From contig CALHGZ010000008.1 in assembly GCA_938031175.1 (NCBI GenBank), forward strand, positions 1 through 64,000: a stretch of DNA of 64,000 bases. The letters are read 5' to 3'. The notes under the pieces are model-generated. The model worked only from the letters and a program-made list of their open reading frames with translations. It ran no database searches and had not been told where the DNA came from. The translations under genes and the position numbers were made by a program. This DNA comes from Candidatus Kapaibacterium sp. (lineage in GTDB: Bacteria; Bacteroidota; Ignavibacteria; Kapaibacteriales; UBA2268). Within the stretch, counting starts at the first letter, position 1. The number at the start of each line of letters is the position of its first letter. This document shows positions 52,546 to 61,443 of this stretch, one piece after another.

Positions 52546-53562
52546 TTAATAGCTCATTGAATCTATATTTACCTTGCCACGGAATACCCAATAAATACCT
52601 ATGGTATAAGCCAATACAAAAGGAATACCAATAATTGCCATTGTTAACATAACCGTAAGGGTTTTTTGCGAAGAAGAAGCATTATATATAGTCAAGCTAT
52701 AAGCCGGATCAATGCTCGAGATAACGATATTTGGGAAAATTCCTATAGCAAAAAGTGCTATCAGAGCAATTATGCTTGCACAAGAAGACAGAAAAGCTCT
52801 GAACTCTCTTTTATGATGAATTTCACGTGGAATATTAGCTATTGCAAGCATATTCAACAAAGCTACAATAAATAATTCAGGATGATTTCTAAAATGCTCT
52901 ATCATACTTTGCTGGTAAATCAAAGTCCACATAGTTATCATCACATAACAAATCACAAAGAAAATTATACAATTATTTACCCAAGCTCTTACTTTATTTT
53001 GTAGTTCACCTTCTGTTTTCATCACAAGATATATAGAACCATGCATCATAAAAAGAGCTATTGTTGTAACTCCAACCATTATAGCATAAGGATTTAATAA
53101 TTCGAAAAATCCAATGTAAGCTTCCTTGTCAGCATCTATTGGAATGCCCTGTATTATATTCCCCAGTGCAACACCCATAACAAATGCTATCAAAATACTT
53201 GACAATGAGAACGCTACATCCCAATTTCTTCTCCAGGATTTTGATTCACGTTTACTTCGAAATTCAATTGACACAGCCCTGAAAATTATCACAAGTAACA
53301 AAAGCATCATTGCTGGATAGAAGCCGGAGAATACCGTTGCATAAACTTCGGGGAATGCTGCAAATAATGCTCCGCCACCAGTAACAAGCCATACTTCATT
53401 GCCATCCCATACTGGACCAATTGAATTCAACAAAATGCGCCGTTCTAAATCATCTTTTACTAGTAAATGCAATGCCCCAACGCCTAAATCAAATCCATCA
53501 AGTATGGCATAGCCCGTAAAAAGGACGCCTATTAAAATGAACCAAGTTATTTGTAATTCCAT
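52546..53562 (-). CDS. cydB: Cytochrome bd quinol oxidase, subunit II
   Basis: The 338-residue membrane protein (about eight helices) has the CydB opening WFILIGVLFTGYAILDGFDLGVGALHLL and the conserved GPVWDGNEVWLVTGGGALFAAFP region near residues 50-75. With CydA it forms the high-affinity oxygen reductase that oxidises quinol. The gene is 32 bp downstream of cydA with an AGGAT just before the ATG. No separate small CydX-like ORF fits in the space before the thiolase terminator. Confidence 0.95.
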   Translation of the reverse strand: MELQITWFILIGVLFTGYAILDGFDLGVGALHLLVKDDLERRILLNSIGPVWDGNEVWLVTGGGALFAAFPEVYATVFSGFYPAMMLLLLVIIFRAVSIEFRSKRESKSWRRNWDVAFSLSSILIAFVMGVALGNIIQGIPIDADKEAYIGFFELLNPYAIMVGVTTIALFMMHGSIYLVMKTEGELQNKVRAWVNNCIIFFVICYVMITMWTLIYQQSMIEHFRNHPELFIVALLNMLAIANIPREIHHKREFRAFLSSCASIIALIALFAIGIFPNIVISSIDPAYSLTIYNASSSQKTLTVMLTMAIIGIPFVLAYTIGIYWVFRGKVNIDSMSY

Positions 53563-53594
53563 ATCATCCTCTATTTTGATTGTTACTACCTCAA

Positions 53595-54962
53595 TTAATT
53601 TCCAAAAATTGTCTTACGTTCAGTCAAAGTTGTTTCAATATTTTCAGCACTTTCTGGTCCTGTCTTGATTTTCCTGTCGAGTAGGAATATAAAAAGAATG
53701 AACAGAAGTGAATAAATTATCCCAAAGAGAATAATTGAAAACAGAACTTCATTAAATGAGACAACTTTTGAAAGAGCATCTTTAGTCCTCAATAATCCAT
53801 ATACAATCCAGGGCTGACGGCCAATTTCCGCTGACATCCAGCCAAGCATATTAGCTGAATGTGGAAGAAGTATTGAAAAAACACCAATCCAAAGATACCA
53901 CTTCGCTGTTAGTAATTTTTTATTTATCCATAACACAAGTCCAATCCAACTTAATAAAATTAGTAACAATCCAATTCCAACCATGAAATGATAAGATTGA
54001 AATACAATATTTATTGGCGGTCTGTCCTCTGGTGCAAACTCTTTCAAACCAGTAACAGGTTTATTAAAATCTCCGTAAATTAAAAATGATAATAATTTAG
54101 GTATTTTAATTCCATAAGTTATTTCATTCTTTTCGTCAACCCACCCCACTAAATATAAATCACCGGGAGCTGTTTCGAAATGCCCTTCGAATGCAGCCAT
54201 TTTCGCTGGTTGAGTCTGAGAAACCTGTACCCCACTATAATGTCCCGTAATAAGTTGGGTAATAGAGGCGATTACAGCTACAACAAGAGCTATCTTTAGC
54301 CCAGCAATAGCATAATCAATATGTCTTTTCTTCAATAAATAATATGCGCTGACACTAATCACTAAAAAAGCACCTGTTAACCAACAGGCAGAAATAGTGT
54401 GGGTTAACCTTTCAATGGTAGATGGATTAAAAACCATTGCCCAAAAATCCGTTATTTCTGCTCTTTGTGAAAGCCCTTCCCCTACAATGTGAAAACCTGC
54501 AGGTGTCTGTTGCCAGGAATTAGCAACAAGAATCCAAACGGCACTAAGATGGGCACCTAATGCAACCATTATAGTCGAGATAAAATGAACTCGTGGACTA
54601 ACTTTGTTCCAGCCGAAGACCAATATCGCGAGAAAACCTGATTCAAGGAAGAAAGCAAAAATACCTTCCGCTGCTAATGCGCTTCCAAAAACATCCCCAA
54701 CGTATCGGGAATAGGTGGCCCAATTGGTTCCAAACTGGAATTCCATCACTATACCACTGGCAACACCCATTGCAAAAATTAAGGCAAAAATCTTCACCCA
54801 GAATTTGGTAAGATTTTCATACATTTTATTACGTGTCTTAATGTACATACCTTCCATTATAACAAGGATTAGTCCTAAACCGATGCTCATCGGGGGGAAC
54901 AAATAATGAAAGCCAACAGTAAACGCAAATTGTATACGGGATAATAGTTCTACATCTAACAT
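53595..54962 (-). CDS. cydA: Cytochrome bd quinol oxidase, subunit I
   Basis: The 455-residue subunit carries the haems. The opening [21 protein letters not shown] contains the haem b595 His. [20 protein letters not shown] and [20 protein letters not shown] follow, and the quinol-site [16 protein letters not shown] is intact. The Q-loop segment between the last two is short ([20 protein letters not shown] and on), so this is the short-Q-loop type usual outside Proteobacteria. The ATG lies 7 nt after an inverted repeat and no Shine-Dalgarno is visible. The membrane cytochrome c gene ends 96 bp upstream. Confidence 0.95.
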   Translation of the reverse strand: MLDVELLSRIQFAFTVGFHYLFPPMSIGLGLILVIMEGMYIKTRNKMYENLTKFWVKIFALIFAMGVASGIVMEFQFGTNWATYSRYVGDVFGSALAAEGIFAFFLESGFLAILVFGWNKVSPRVHFISTIMVALGAHLSAVWILVANSWQQTPAGFHIVGEGLSQRAEITDFWAMVFNPSTIERLTHTISACWLTGAFLVISVSAYYLLKKRHIDYAIAGLKIALVVAVIASITQLITGHYSGVQVSQTQPAKMAAFEGHFETAPGDLYLVGWVDEKNEITYGIKIPKLLSFLIYGDFNKPVTGLKEFAPEDRPPINIVFQSYHFMVGIGLLLILLSWIGLVLWINKKLLTAKWYLWIGVFSILLPHSANMLGWMSAEIGRQPWIVYGLLRTKDALSKVVSFNEVLFSIILFGIIYSLLFILFIFLLDRKIKTGPESAENIETTLTERKTIFGN

Positions 54963-54969
54963 TTATATT

Positions 54970-54998
54970 CTCAGATTTGTGGATGGAAACAATCTGAG
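54970..54998 (-). repeat. 8-bp inverted repeat immediately upstream of cydA
   Basis: CTCAGATT-(13 nt)-AATCTGAG, 7 nt before the cydA ATG. It could be an operator for a redox regulator or a leader hairpin affecting cydAB translation. No U tract follows. Confidence 0.65.
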
Positions 54999-55058
54999 TA
55001 TTAAAATACCAAACAAATTAGTAATAATCAAAAGGAAAATGTGTCTTTGTATAAAACT

Positions 55059-56402
55059 TTATTTTTCGAGCATAGGACCGTAATGCTCAAACATATAATC
55101 GGCAATTGCTTCAGCTTCTTTGGGCTTGAGTGCTTGATTAGGCATTGCTGGGTATTCAGGGTCAACTTTGACTGGATTGAGCAAAAACTTGACTAATTCA
55201 TCTTTTTTACCGATATATTTAGTCAACACCAACTTATGTGGCGGTCCAACGAGCTTTTGATCAAATTGATGACAAGCAGTACATTTCACCTTATATAATT
55301 CCTCACCGTTGATACTTTCCTGAGTCCTGCCAAGTGAAGCCAATTTGGCTTCCTCGTATTGTTTATATTCATCTGCCAAATAAGCAAATTGCTGTTTATT
55401 TGCGACAGTGAAAGCACTTTGCTCTTTAATTATTGTAAAGAAAAATACAAGAATCACCAGATAAAAAGCAAATGAGGAATAACCCATTTTATTATTTCTA
55501 ACTATTACATAGATTATATGAATGGTATAAAACGAAATTAAAAGAACAGCCAGAGCAAATCCAAACATAAAGTAGGATACAGCATATTTTGGTGTTAATA
55601 CAAGATTAAGAATAAGAAATATTGGCTGGAATGCCATAAAAAATAATGATATGGAAGCGTTTAGTTTCTGTGCTTTTTCACCATATTCAGGAGTAAATTT
55701 ATAAGTATATTTGTCCCAGATAAAGAATTTTACAATAAAAGCCATACCTGTTACTGCCAATCCTGCAGTAATGAAATTGATGTAAATTATTATTGCTGGT
55801 ATAGAAAAGAGAGTGGATATGAAATCAGCATAAACCCATCTTTCCTTATCAACCGCTAAAGAAGAAGAAGAAATTAATATCCAAAGCGAGAAAAATAAAA
55901 ATACAAAGCCCAAAATTCCCGCCCTCGCTTTAAGTCGGCTTAATGCTTGTGTATAATGGTAAATATCCCCCTCTTCAATTGGCTCTTTAGGAGAAATAGT
56001 CGCCATTTGTAAAGATAATTGCAATGAATGTTTATATGAATAAGCACCGATTAATGCTATTAAGAAAAAAACAAATCCCCAAATTAAATAGAGCACAACA
56101 GGTGAATCTGTATTATATAATAATTGAGCATAAATAACAATTATTGAAATATAAGGCACGATACCCAAGGCAAATGCAATTGTTTTATTTGGAGTAATTA
56201 GATTAATATAGTCTCTGGATAGCAATTGTTCTGTTTGACTTCCCTTTTTACTTTTAAAATTGAAGTATAATGATAATAAATAGCTACCAAATAATGTGCC
56301 CGAGTATGTTATAAATATTAGTTTAGCTAAAATCAATAAATAATTTAATAGTTGTATATTTGATTCTTTTTGCAATATTATTAAATCATTAAATATGCCC
56401 AT
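55059..56402 (-). CDS. Multi-spanning membrane protein with C-terminal cytochrome c domain
   Basis: The 447-residue protein has about eight hydrophobic segments between residues 20 and 325 (for example TIAFALGIVPYISIIVIYAQ, FISTLFSIPAIIIYINFITA, FYLVILVFFFTII). A periplasmic linker (EYKQYEEAKLASLGRTQ) leads to a class I cytochrome c domain: GEELYKVKCTACHQFDQKLVGPPH with the CxxCH haem site and a later Met region YPAMPNQALKP. I do not recognise the membrane part as a known oxidoreductase. It lies between haem O synthase and cydA on the same strand, so it probably belongs to the respiratory unit and may pass electrons to or from quinones. Confidence 0.8.
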   Translation of the reverse strand: MGIFNDLIILQKESNIQLLNYLLILAKLIFITYSGTLFGSYLLSLYFNFKSKKGSQTEQLLSRDYINLITPNKTIAFALGIVPYISIIVIYAQLLYNTDSPVVLYLIWGFVFFLIALIGAYSYKHSLQLSLQMATISPKEPIEEGDIYHYTQALSRLKARAGILGFVFLFFSLWILISSSSLAVDKERWVYADFISTLFSIPAIIIYINFITAGLAVTGMAFIVKFFIWDKYTYKFTPEYGEKAQKLNASISLFFMAFQPIFLILNLVLTPKYAVSYFMFGFALAVLLISFYTIHIIYVIVRNNKMGYSSFAFYLVILVFFFTIIKEQSAFTVANKQQFAYLADEYKQYEEAKLASLGRTQESINGEELYKVKCTACHQFDQKLVGPPHKLVLTKYIGKKDELVKFLLNPVKVDPEYPAMPNQALKPKEAEAIADYMFEHYGPMLEK

Positions 56403-56425
56403 ATATTACCTATTGTATTGATTTT

Positions 56426-57295
56426 TCAAATTAATCTATCTAAAGAAATAAGTACAACCGTCAATAAAACATAAAAATTCACCATTCTGAAAGCAAATGA
56501 ATAATTTGGAACTTTTGAAAATTGATCAAGTAATTCCTTGGTTCGCCAAATAAGCCAAAATCCTGCTAACACGAGTGAAATAAATATTACAGGATTGTTA
56601 ATATCATTAAATATTATAATTAATATACAACTCAGTACCAGTGCTATTATCCAAACAAATGTTATGCGGCTGGATTTACTGCTGTTGAATATATCAGTTA
56701 AAACGGGAAAACCAGCTCGCTTATAATCTTCTTCATAAATCAGCATAAGAAGCCAAAAATGCGGTACTTGCCAAATAAAGATGAATAAATTGAAAATTAA
56801 TAAGTGCAAGTCCAAAAGATTACCACCGGCAGCAATCCAGCCAATTGCAGGAGGAATTGTTCCGACTAAGGCACCAGGGATAACAGCAAAGGCGGTTTTC
56901 TTTTTCAAAGGAGTGTAAAAAAGATTATACCAAATTATTGCAAATATTCCTAATAAAAATACTGAAAAATTACCGGTTAAATATAAAAGTAAAAGTCCGG
57001 CTATAGTTAATGTCAATGCGATTATGAATCCGGTCAAAGGAGTGATTCTCTTTGAAGGAAGTGGTCTGAAACGTGTCCTGTTCATAATTGCATCTGTCCT
57101 TATTTCCTGGTATTGATTGAAAGCAGAAAGACCTGAAGATAAGATGTAAACACCCATTATAGGCAATAACATATTATATGATAATGCCCCTGAATAAAGG
57201 ATATAAGCAACTGAAGAAGAGATTGCGATAAAAAATGTTATTTTAAATTTCGTTAAATCCCTAATAATACTAATATAGTCACTAAAAGTTTTCAT
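56426..57295 (-). CDS. ctaB: Protohaem IX farnesyltransferase (haem O synthase)
   Basis: The 289-residue UbiA-family membrane enzyme attaches a farnesyl group to haem b to make haem O, needed by the adjacent haem-copper oxidase. It shows the first prenyl-diphosphate motif NQYQEIRTDAIMNRTRFRPLPS and the later Y(E)EDYKRAGFPVLTDIF loop. It is 7 bp downstream of coxB. A haem A synthase (ctaA) is not in the window, so whether haem A or haem O is finally used is open. Confidence 0.93.
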   Translation of the reverse strand: MKTFSDYISIIRDLTKFKITFFIAISSSVAYILYSGALSYNMLLPIMGVYILSSGLSAFNQYQEIRTDAIMNRTRFRPLPSKRITPLTGFIIALTLTIAGLLLLYLTGNFSVFLLGIFAIIWYNLFYTPLKKKTAFAVIPGALVGTIPPAIGWIAAGGNLLDLHLLIFNLFIFIWQVPHFWLLMLIYEEDYKRAGFPVLTDIFNSSKSSRITFVWIIALVLSCILIIIFNDINNPVIFISLVLAGFWLIWRTKELLDQFSKVPNYSFAFRMVNFYVLLTVVLISLDRLI

Positions 57296-57302
57296 CTTAT
57301 GT

Positions 57303-57971
57303 TCAATTTGCTGAAATATTTGTTCCTGTTTTCACAGTATCGGCTGGAGCTGATTCTTTCGATTCCATCCCTTCATTAAGCCATTTTTCAAATTCATCTT
57401 TCGGCAAAACATGCAATTTAGTGTACATATATGCATGATTTAAACCACAATATTCAGCACAAGCAATATCAAAAGACCCAGTTTTTATAGGCTGAAGTAT
57501 CATATAAGTTGTTCTGCCTTGAAGAACATCCTCCTTCAACCGGAATGCAGGTATATATAAACTATGGTTTACATCAATTGAAGTCATTTCGAGTTTTGTA
57601 GTTTCATCAACTGGGATATATAAAGTATCAGTTTTTTTACCATTCGGGTATTCAAAATTCCATTTCCACATCTGAGCTTTGACTTTTACAGTAAGCGCTA
57701 AATCAGCTACATTTCTTAACTCATAGAAATCAACGTATCCATACCAAAACATACTCAATACAATTACAAGCGGAACAGCAATCCAAATCACTTCCAAAGC
57801 GACATTTCCTTCGATTTGTTTAGCTTTGGGATGCCTTTTCCTGTTGTATTTAATTACAAAGTAAATCATTGCTGCCGTAATTCCTAAAAGCAGAATAACA
57901 GAAACTGATATGATATAAATCATTACCATATCAACCGATTCAGCATAAGCTGATGCTGAGGATAACATCAT
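57303..57971 (-). CDS. coxB: Cytochrome c oxidase subunit II
   Basis: The 222-residue protein has two membrane helices (about 15-35 and 55-75) and a periplasmic cupredoxin domain. The CuA site is complete: VNHSLYIPAF (His) and CAEYCGLNHAYMY (two Cys, His and Met). MWKWNFEYPNG is the aromatic entry patch. No fused cytochrome c domain follows, unlike caa3 enzymes, so a separate cytochrome must deliver electrons, and two candidates are encoded nearby. AAGGAG precedes the adjacent ATG codons. Confidence 0.95.
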   Translation of the reverse strand: MMLSSASAYAESVDMVMIYIISVSVILLLGITAAMIYFVIKYNRKRHPKAKQIEGNVALEVIWIAVPLVIVLSMFWYGYVDFYELRNVADLALTVKVKAQMWKWNFEYPNGKKTDTLYIPVDETTKLEMTSIDVNHSLYIPAFRLKEDVLQGRTTYMILQPIKTGSFDIACAEYCGLNHAYMYTKLHVLPKDEFEKWLNEGMESKESAPADTVKTGTNISAN

Positions 57972-57979
57972 AGTTCTCC

Positions 57980-58279
57980 TTATCTATAAAATACGTCAAA
58001 TCCCATTAATACAAATACAATAACCAGTACCAAAAGTGCTATGGCAAGAAAAACCTTAAAAATCGGTTCATCATATTTAATGTGCATAAAAATCATAATT
58101 ACAAGTGCTGATTTAATCGCAGCAATCAAAAGAGCTGTGAATAGTGTGAAGTTTCCAAGGTCGAGCCCTGCAACAGCAACCGTTAAGATTGCAAGTGATA
58201 GTAAAGCAAGCCAGCTTAAGACATAAGTACCATAACCGATTAAATGTGATTTCTCGTGTTCATTTTTATCTGTTGCCAT
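57980..58279 (-). CDS. coxD: Cytochrome c oxidase subunit IV (small membrane subunit)
   Basis: The protein is about 99 residues from the chosen ATG. It has three membrane helices (YVLSWLALLSLAILTVAVAGL, FTLFTALLIAAIKSALVIMIFMHIKYDE, and VFLAIALLVLVIVFVLMGFD). ALVIMIFMHIKYD is the family signature of the bacterial subunit IV/CtaF-like proteins. The track start is a TTG. The ATG at 58279 (MATDKNEHEKSH) follows a GAGG and is 8 bp after the coxC stop, so I prefer it. Confidence 0.9.
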   Translation of the reverse strand: MATDKNEHEKSHLIGYGTYVLSWLALLSLAILTVAVAGLDLGNFTLFTALLIAAIKSALVIMIFMHIKYDEPIFKVFLAIALLVLVIVFVLMGFDVFYR

Positions 58280-58287
58280 ATTCTGCC

Positions 58288-58935
58288 TCAATGTAATAAA
58301 TAGAATAATGGAAAGAGAAATATCCAGATTAAATCAACTAGGTGCCAATATAATCCTGAGTTCTCTAATTTCATATAATTGTCTGCGGTAATTTTATTCC
58401 TTGCTACAAATACAAGCATAAACAATAATACTACTATTCCGATTAATACGTGCAAACCGTGAAGACCAGTCATAGCATAATACAAACCAAAAAAGATTAT
58501 TTCACCATTACTTTTTTCAGCTAATTCAGTGGCTCCAGGATATATTCCGTGATGAAATTTAGCACTCCATTCAAAGTATTTATTTACAAGAAATGCAAGA
58601 GCCAATGAAATTGTAGCTATTATAAATATCAGTGATAATGTCTTTTTATTTCTTTGAATTGCTGCAATGGATAATGCCATTGTTAAACTACTTGTCAGAA
58701 GTATTAATGTATTTACAGTTCCAAGAGCCATATCAAGTTCTTTGGCTGAAATTTGGAATTCAAATGTATATTCAAGTCTATAAGCCATATAAAGCAAAAA
58801 CATCCCACCAAAAAGCAATACCTCAGTAAAAAGGAATAGCCACATACCAAGTTTTGCTCCAACATCATCTCTATGTATGTGAGCATGACCTCCTGTTAAA
58901 TGTTCAGTATTTTGTAGCTCACTTGCTGTGCTCAT
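58288..58935 (-). CDS. coxC: Cytochrome c oxidase subunit III
   Basis: About 215 residues from ATG 58935 with five membrane helices: GAKLGMWLFLFTEVLLFGGMF, LILLTSSLTMALSIAAIQ, TISLALAFLVNKYFEWSAKF, YYAMTGLHGLHVLIGIVVLL and YWHLVDLIWIFLFPLFYLL. The GLHGLHVLIG and WHLVD motifs are diagnostic. The track start at 59013 would overlap coxA by 95 bp. ATG 58935 has AAGGTGG just before it and overlaps the coxA end by 17 nt, which fits translational coupling. Confidence 0.94.
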   Translation of the reverse strand: MSTASELQNTEHLTGGHAHIHRDDVGAKLGMWLFLFTEVLLFGGMFLLYMAYRLEYTFEFQISAKELDMALGTVNTLILLTSSLTMALSIAAIQRNKKTLSLIFIIATISLALAFLVNKYFEWSAKFHHGIYPGATELAEKSNGEIIFFGLYYAMTGLHGLHVLIGIVVLLFMLVFVARNKITADNYMKLENSGLYWHLVDLIWIFLFPLFYLLH

Positions 58936-60571
58936 ATTCCACCTTTTCTTCTTCGTAATAATGATAATCATAAGGTCCGTGCTTGATTTCAGGTATTTCC
59001 CTGAAATTCTCAAGTGGCGGAGGTGATGGCACCTGCCATTCCAAAGTTAAACCTCCCCAGGGATTCATTGGTGCATTTTTTGGCCCTCTCACTGCTTTAA
59101 TTAAGTTAATGATCATAATTGTCAATCCAGCTATTAAGACCCAAGAACCTATAGTGGAGAGGATATGCAATCCTGCGTATTCAGGTAAGTAATCGTAATA
59201 TCTTCGCGGCATTCCCATATATCCTAAGATGAACATTGGGAAATATAGCATATTAAATCCTACAAACATTATACCGACAGCTATTTTAGCCCATTTCTCA
59301 TTATACATTTTCCCGAACATTTTAGGGAACCAATAATGAATTGCAGCAAAAAATATGAATATTGTACCGCCAAACATTACATAGTGAAAATGGCCCGGAA
59401 CAAAATATGTATCATGGACATGGATATCAGTTGCAATTGAGCCAAGTACAAGTCCTGTTAAACCACCAATTGAAAATAGAAATATAAATGCTAATACATA
59501 TATTAATGGAGTGCCCAAATCAATAGAACCTTTATAGAGTGTTGCAACCCAATTGAAAACTTTGACTCCGCTTGGAATGGCAACAATAAATGTCAAAAAT
59601 GAGAATATCCAGCGCGAAGTATCGCTCATTCCACTTGTAAACATATGATGTCCCCAAACAAGATAGCCGATTATTGCTATTGATAAACTCGAGAAAGCAA
59701 TTGCTTTATAGCCAAATATTGTACGCCTTGCAAAGGTTGGAATAATTTCAGAAACAACACCCATTGCAGGCAAAATCATAATATAAACAGCTGGATGTGA
59801 GTAAATCCAGAATAAATGCTGGAACAATATAGGATCGCCACCAAGAGTTGGATCGAATATCCCAACATAGAACAATCGTTCCAACATCACTAATATAATA
59901 GTTATTCCCACAACAGGGGTTGCAACCACTTGAATCCAAGCCGTTGAATAAATAGCCCAAACAAATAAAGGCATCTTGAAAAACGTCATTCCGGGAGCCC
60001 TGAGGCGATGAACTGTTGTTACAAAATTCAAACCTGTTAATATAGAGGAAAATCCAAGTATGAAAGCTCCCAACAAAGGCAAGATAACATTAGTGCTTGT
60101 ATATCTACTACTGTATGGTATGTAGAATGTCCATCCAGTGTCTATTGGACCACCGCTTAAAAAGAGGGAGCTTAGTGCAAAAATAGCTCCTATTAGATAA
60201 AGCCACCAGGATAGAAGATTCAATCTCGGAAAAGCTACATCTTTAGCACCAATTTGAATTGGAAGAAAAAAGTTTCCAAAAACAGCTGGAATACCCGGTA
60301 TGATAACTAAAAAAATCATGATGATGCCATGCAAAGTAAAAAGTGCATTGTAAGTTTGGGCATCCACAATAGTTTTACCTTGGCTAAGCATTTCAAATCT
60401 CATCAAAAAGCCAAGAAGAACACCAACGACAAAGAATGTAGTTAGAGAAACCAAATATAAGATTCCAATTCTCTTATGATCTGTAGAGAGAATCCATGCT
60501 AAAATGCCTTTATGTTTGCCTTTATATTCAAGATAATCTACACTATTGACATCTAATACTTGACTATTCAT
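58919..60571 (-). CDS. coxA: Haem-copper (A2-type) oxidase subunit I
   Basis: The 550-residue catalytic subunit has 12 or more helices and reduces O2 to water. It has TLHGIIMIFLVIIP (low-spin haem His), the active-site LFWIYSHPAVYIMILPAMG (CuB His cross-linked to Tyr), WGHHMFTSGMS (two CuB His) and HDTYFVPGHFHYVMFGG (haem ligands). The helix VI motif is YSHPxV, not the Glu-containing GHPEV, so the D-channel glutamate is replaced by the Tyr-Ser pair of the A2 subfamily known from Rhodothermus marinus. It lies 1 bp after the SCO gene. Confidence 0.96.
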   Translation of the reverse strand: MNSQVLDVNSVDYLEYKGKHKGILAWILSTDHKRIGILYLVSLTTFFVVGVLLGFLMRFEMLSQGKTIVDAQTYNALFTLHGIIMIFLVIIPGIPAVFGNFFLPIQIGAKDVAFPRLNLLSWWLYLIGAIFALSSLFLSGGPIDTGWTFYIPYSSRYTSTNVILPLLGAFILGFSSILTGLNFVTTVHRLRAPGMTFFKMPLFVWAIYSTAWIQVVATPVVGITIILVMLERLFYVGIFDPTLGGDPILFQHLFWIYSHPAVYIMILPAMGVVSEIIPTFARRTIFGYKAIAFSSLSIAIIGYLVWGHHMFTSGMSDTSRWIFSFLTFIVAIPSGVKVFNWVATLYKGSIDLGTPLIYVLAFIFLFSIGGLTGLVLGSIATDIHVHDTYFVPGHFHYVMFGGTIFIFFAAIHYWFPKMFGKMYNEKWAKIAVGIMFVGFNMLYFPMFILGYMGMPRRYYDYLPEYAGLHILSTIGSWVLIAGLTIMIINLIKAVRGPKNAPMNPWGGLTLEWQVPSPPPLENFREIPEIKHGPYDYHYYEEEKVEYEHSK

Positions 60572-60572
60572 T

Positions 60573-61349
60573 TTAATCTCCCTTATTTTGCTTATTTTTT
60601 CTTCCTTTAATTAAAAGTATGGCGAAAAAAGCCCCGATAGCTAAAAATATTACTACACCTGCAACACGGGTAAAATTAAAAACATATTTTCTACCCTCGG
60701 GGTCATAGCTATAGCAATATTGTAATATTTTACTGATCGTTGGATTCCATTTGTTCTGACTTGCTTCGATTACTGCCATTTTTAAATCGAAAGGTAGAAA
60801 TTGTGTACCTAATAAATAGCGTGATATTTTCCCCTGAGGTGAGATAACTATTAAAGTAGCCGAATGAATGTAATCATCTTTACCATCGGACTTGAAATAA
60901 AATCCAGCTTGGTCAGTTATTTTTTGAATTGTCAAGCTATCGCTTGTAAGGAATTTCCAATCTTCGGAATTAATCTTACGTTTAATACCTGATAAATATT
61001 GCTTCTGCCATTTTTTTGCCTTATCAGGTCCTTCTCTATGATCAAAACTAATGGACAATATTCTGTAATCTTTACCTGGTACTATATCAGAACGGTCAAT
61101 TACCTCTGCAAGTCCTGTTTGAAGCGGACTGCAAATTCCCGGGCAATGAAAATATACAAAGGCAATTACTATTGGTTTATCTGCAAGCTCTTTTAGTGTT
61201 ATATCTTTACCATCTTCATCTATAAATTTTAAGTTCAAATCTATAGTTTGCCCTAACTTTTCCAAAATACCAACTTCTGGAGCTTTCTCGTTGGCATAAC
61301 TGAAATTATATAAGTTTAAGAAAATTATGAAAAAGTATAAAATTAACAT
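60573..61349 (-). CDS. SCO1/SenC-type copper chaperone
   Basis: The 258-residue thioredoxin-fold protein has an N-terminal signal/anchor, a copper site FHCPGICSPLQ (CxxxC) and the distal His in DDYIHSATLIVI, the full Cys2His set for delivering copper to the CuA centre of CoxB. A C-terminal membrane helix (VAGVVIFLAIGAFFAILLI) follows the globular domain. It is encoded immediately before coxA, as expected for its job. Confidence 0.9.
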   Translation of the reverse strand: MLILYFFIIFLNLYNFSYANEKAPEVGILEKLGQTIDLNLKFIDEDGKDITLKELADKPIVIAFVYFHCPGICSPLQTGLAEVIDRSDIVPGKDYRILSISFDHREGPDKAKKWQKQYLSGIKRKINSEDWKFLTSDSLTIQKITDQAGFYFKSDGKDDYIHSATLIVISPQGKISRYLLGTQFLPFDLKMAVIEASQNKWNPTISKILQYCYSYDPEGRKYVFNFTRVAGVVIFLAIGAFFAILLIKGRKNKQNKGD

Positions 61350-61443
61350 GCCTTAAAATATTAATTTGTTTTACAAATTTAAATGTTTAGACGAATAATT
61401 AAACAAACAAATTTATCAAAACTAAATTGATTATTAATTTTAA

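Noticed and set aside
58936-59013. Track start of coxC 95 bp inside coxA
   Set aside because: An ATG at 58935 with a strong AAGGTGG site gives a normal-length subunit III.
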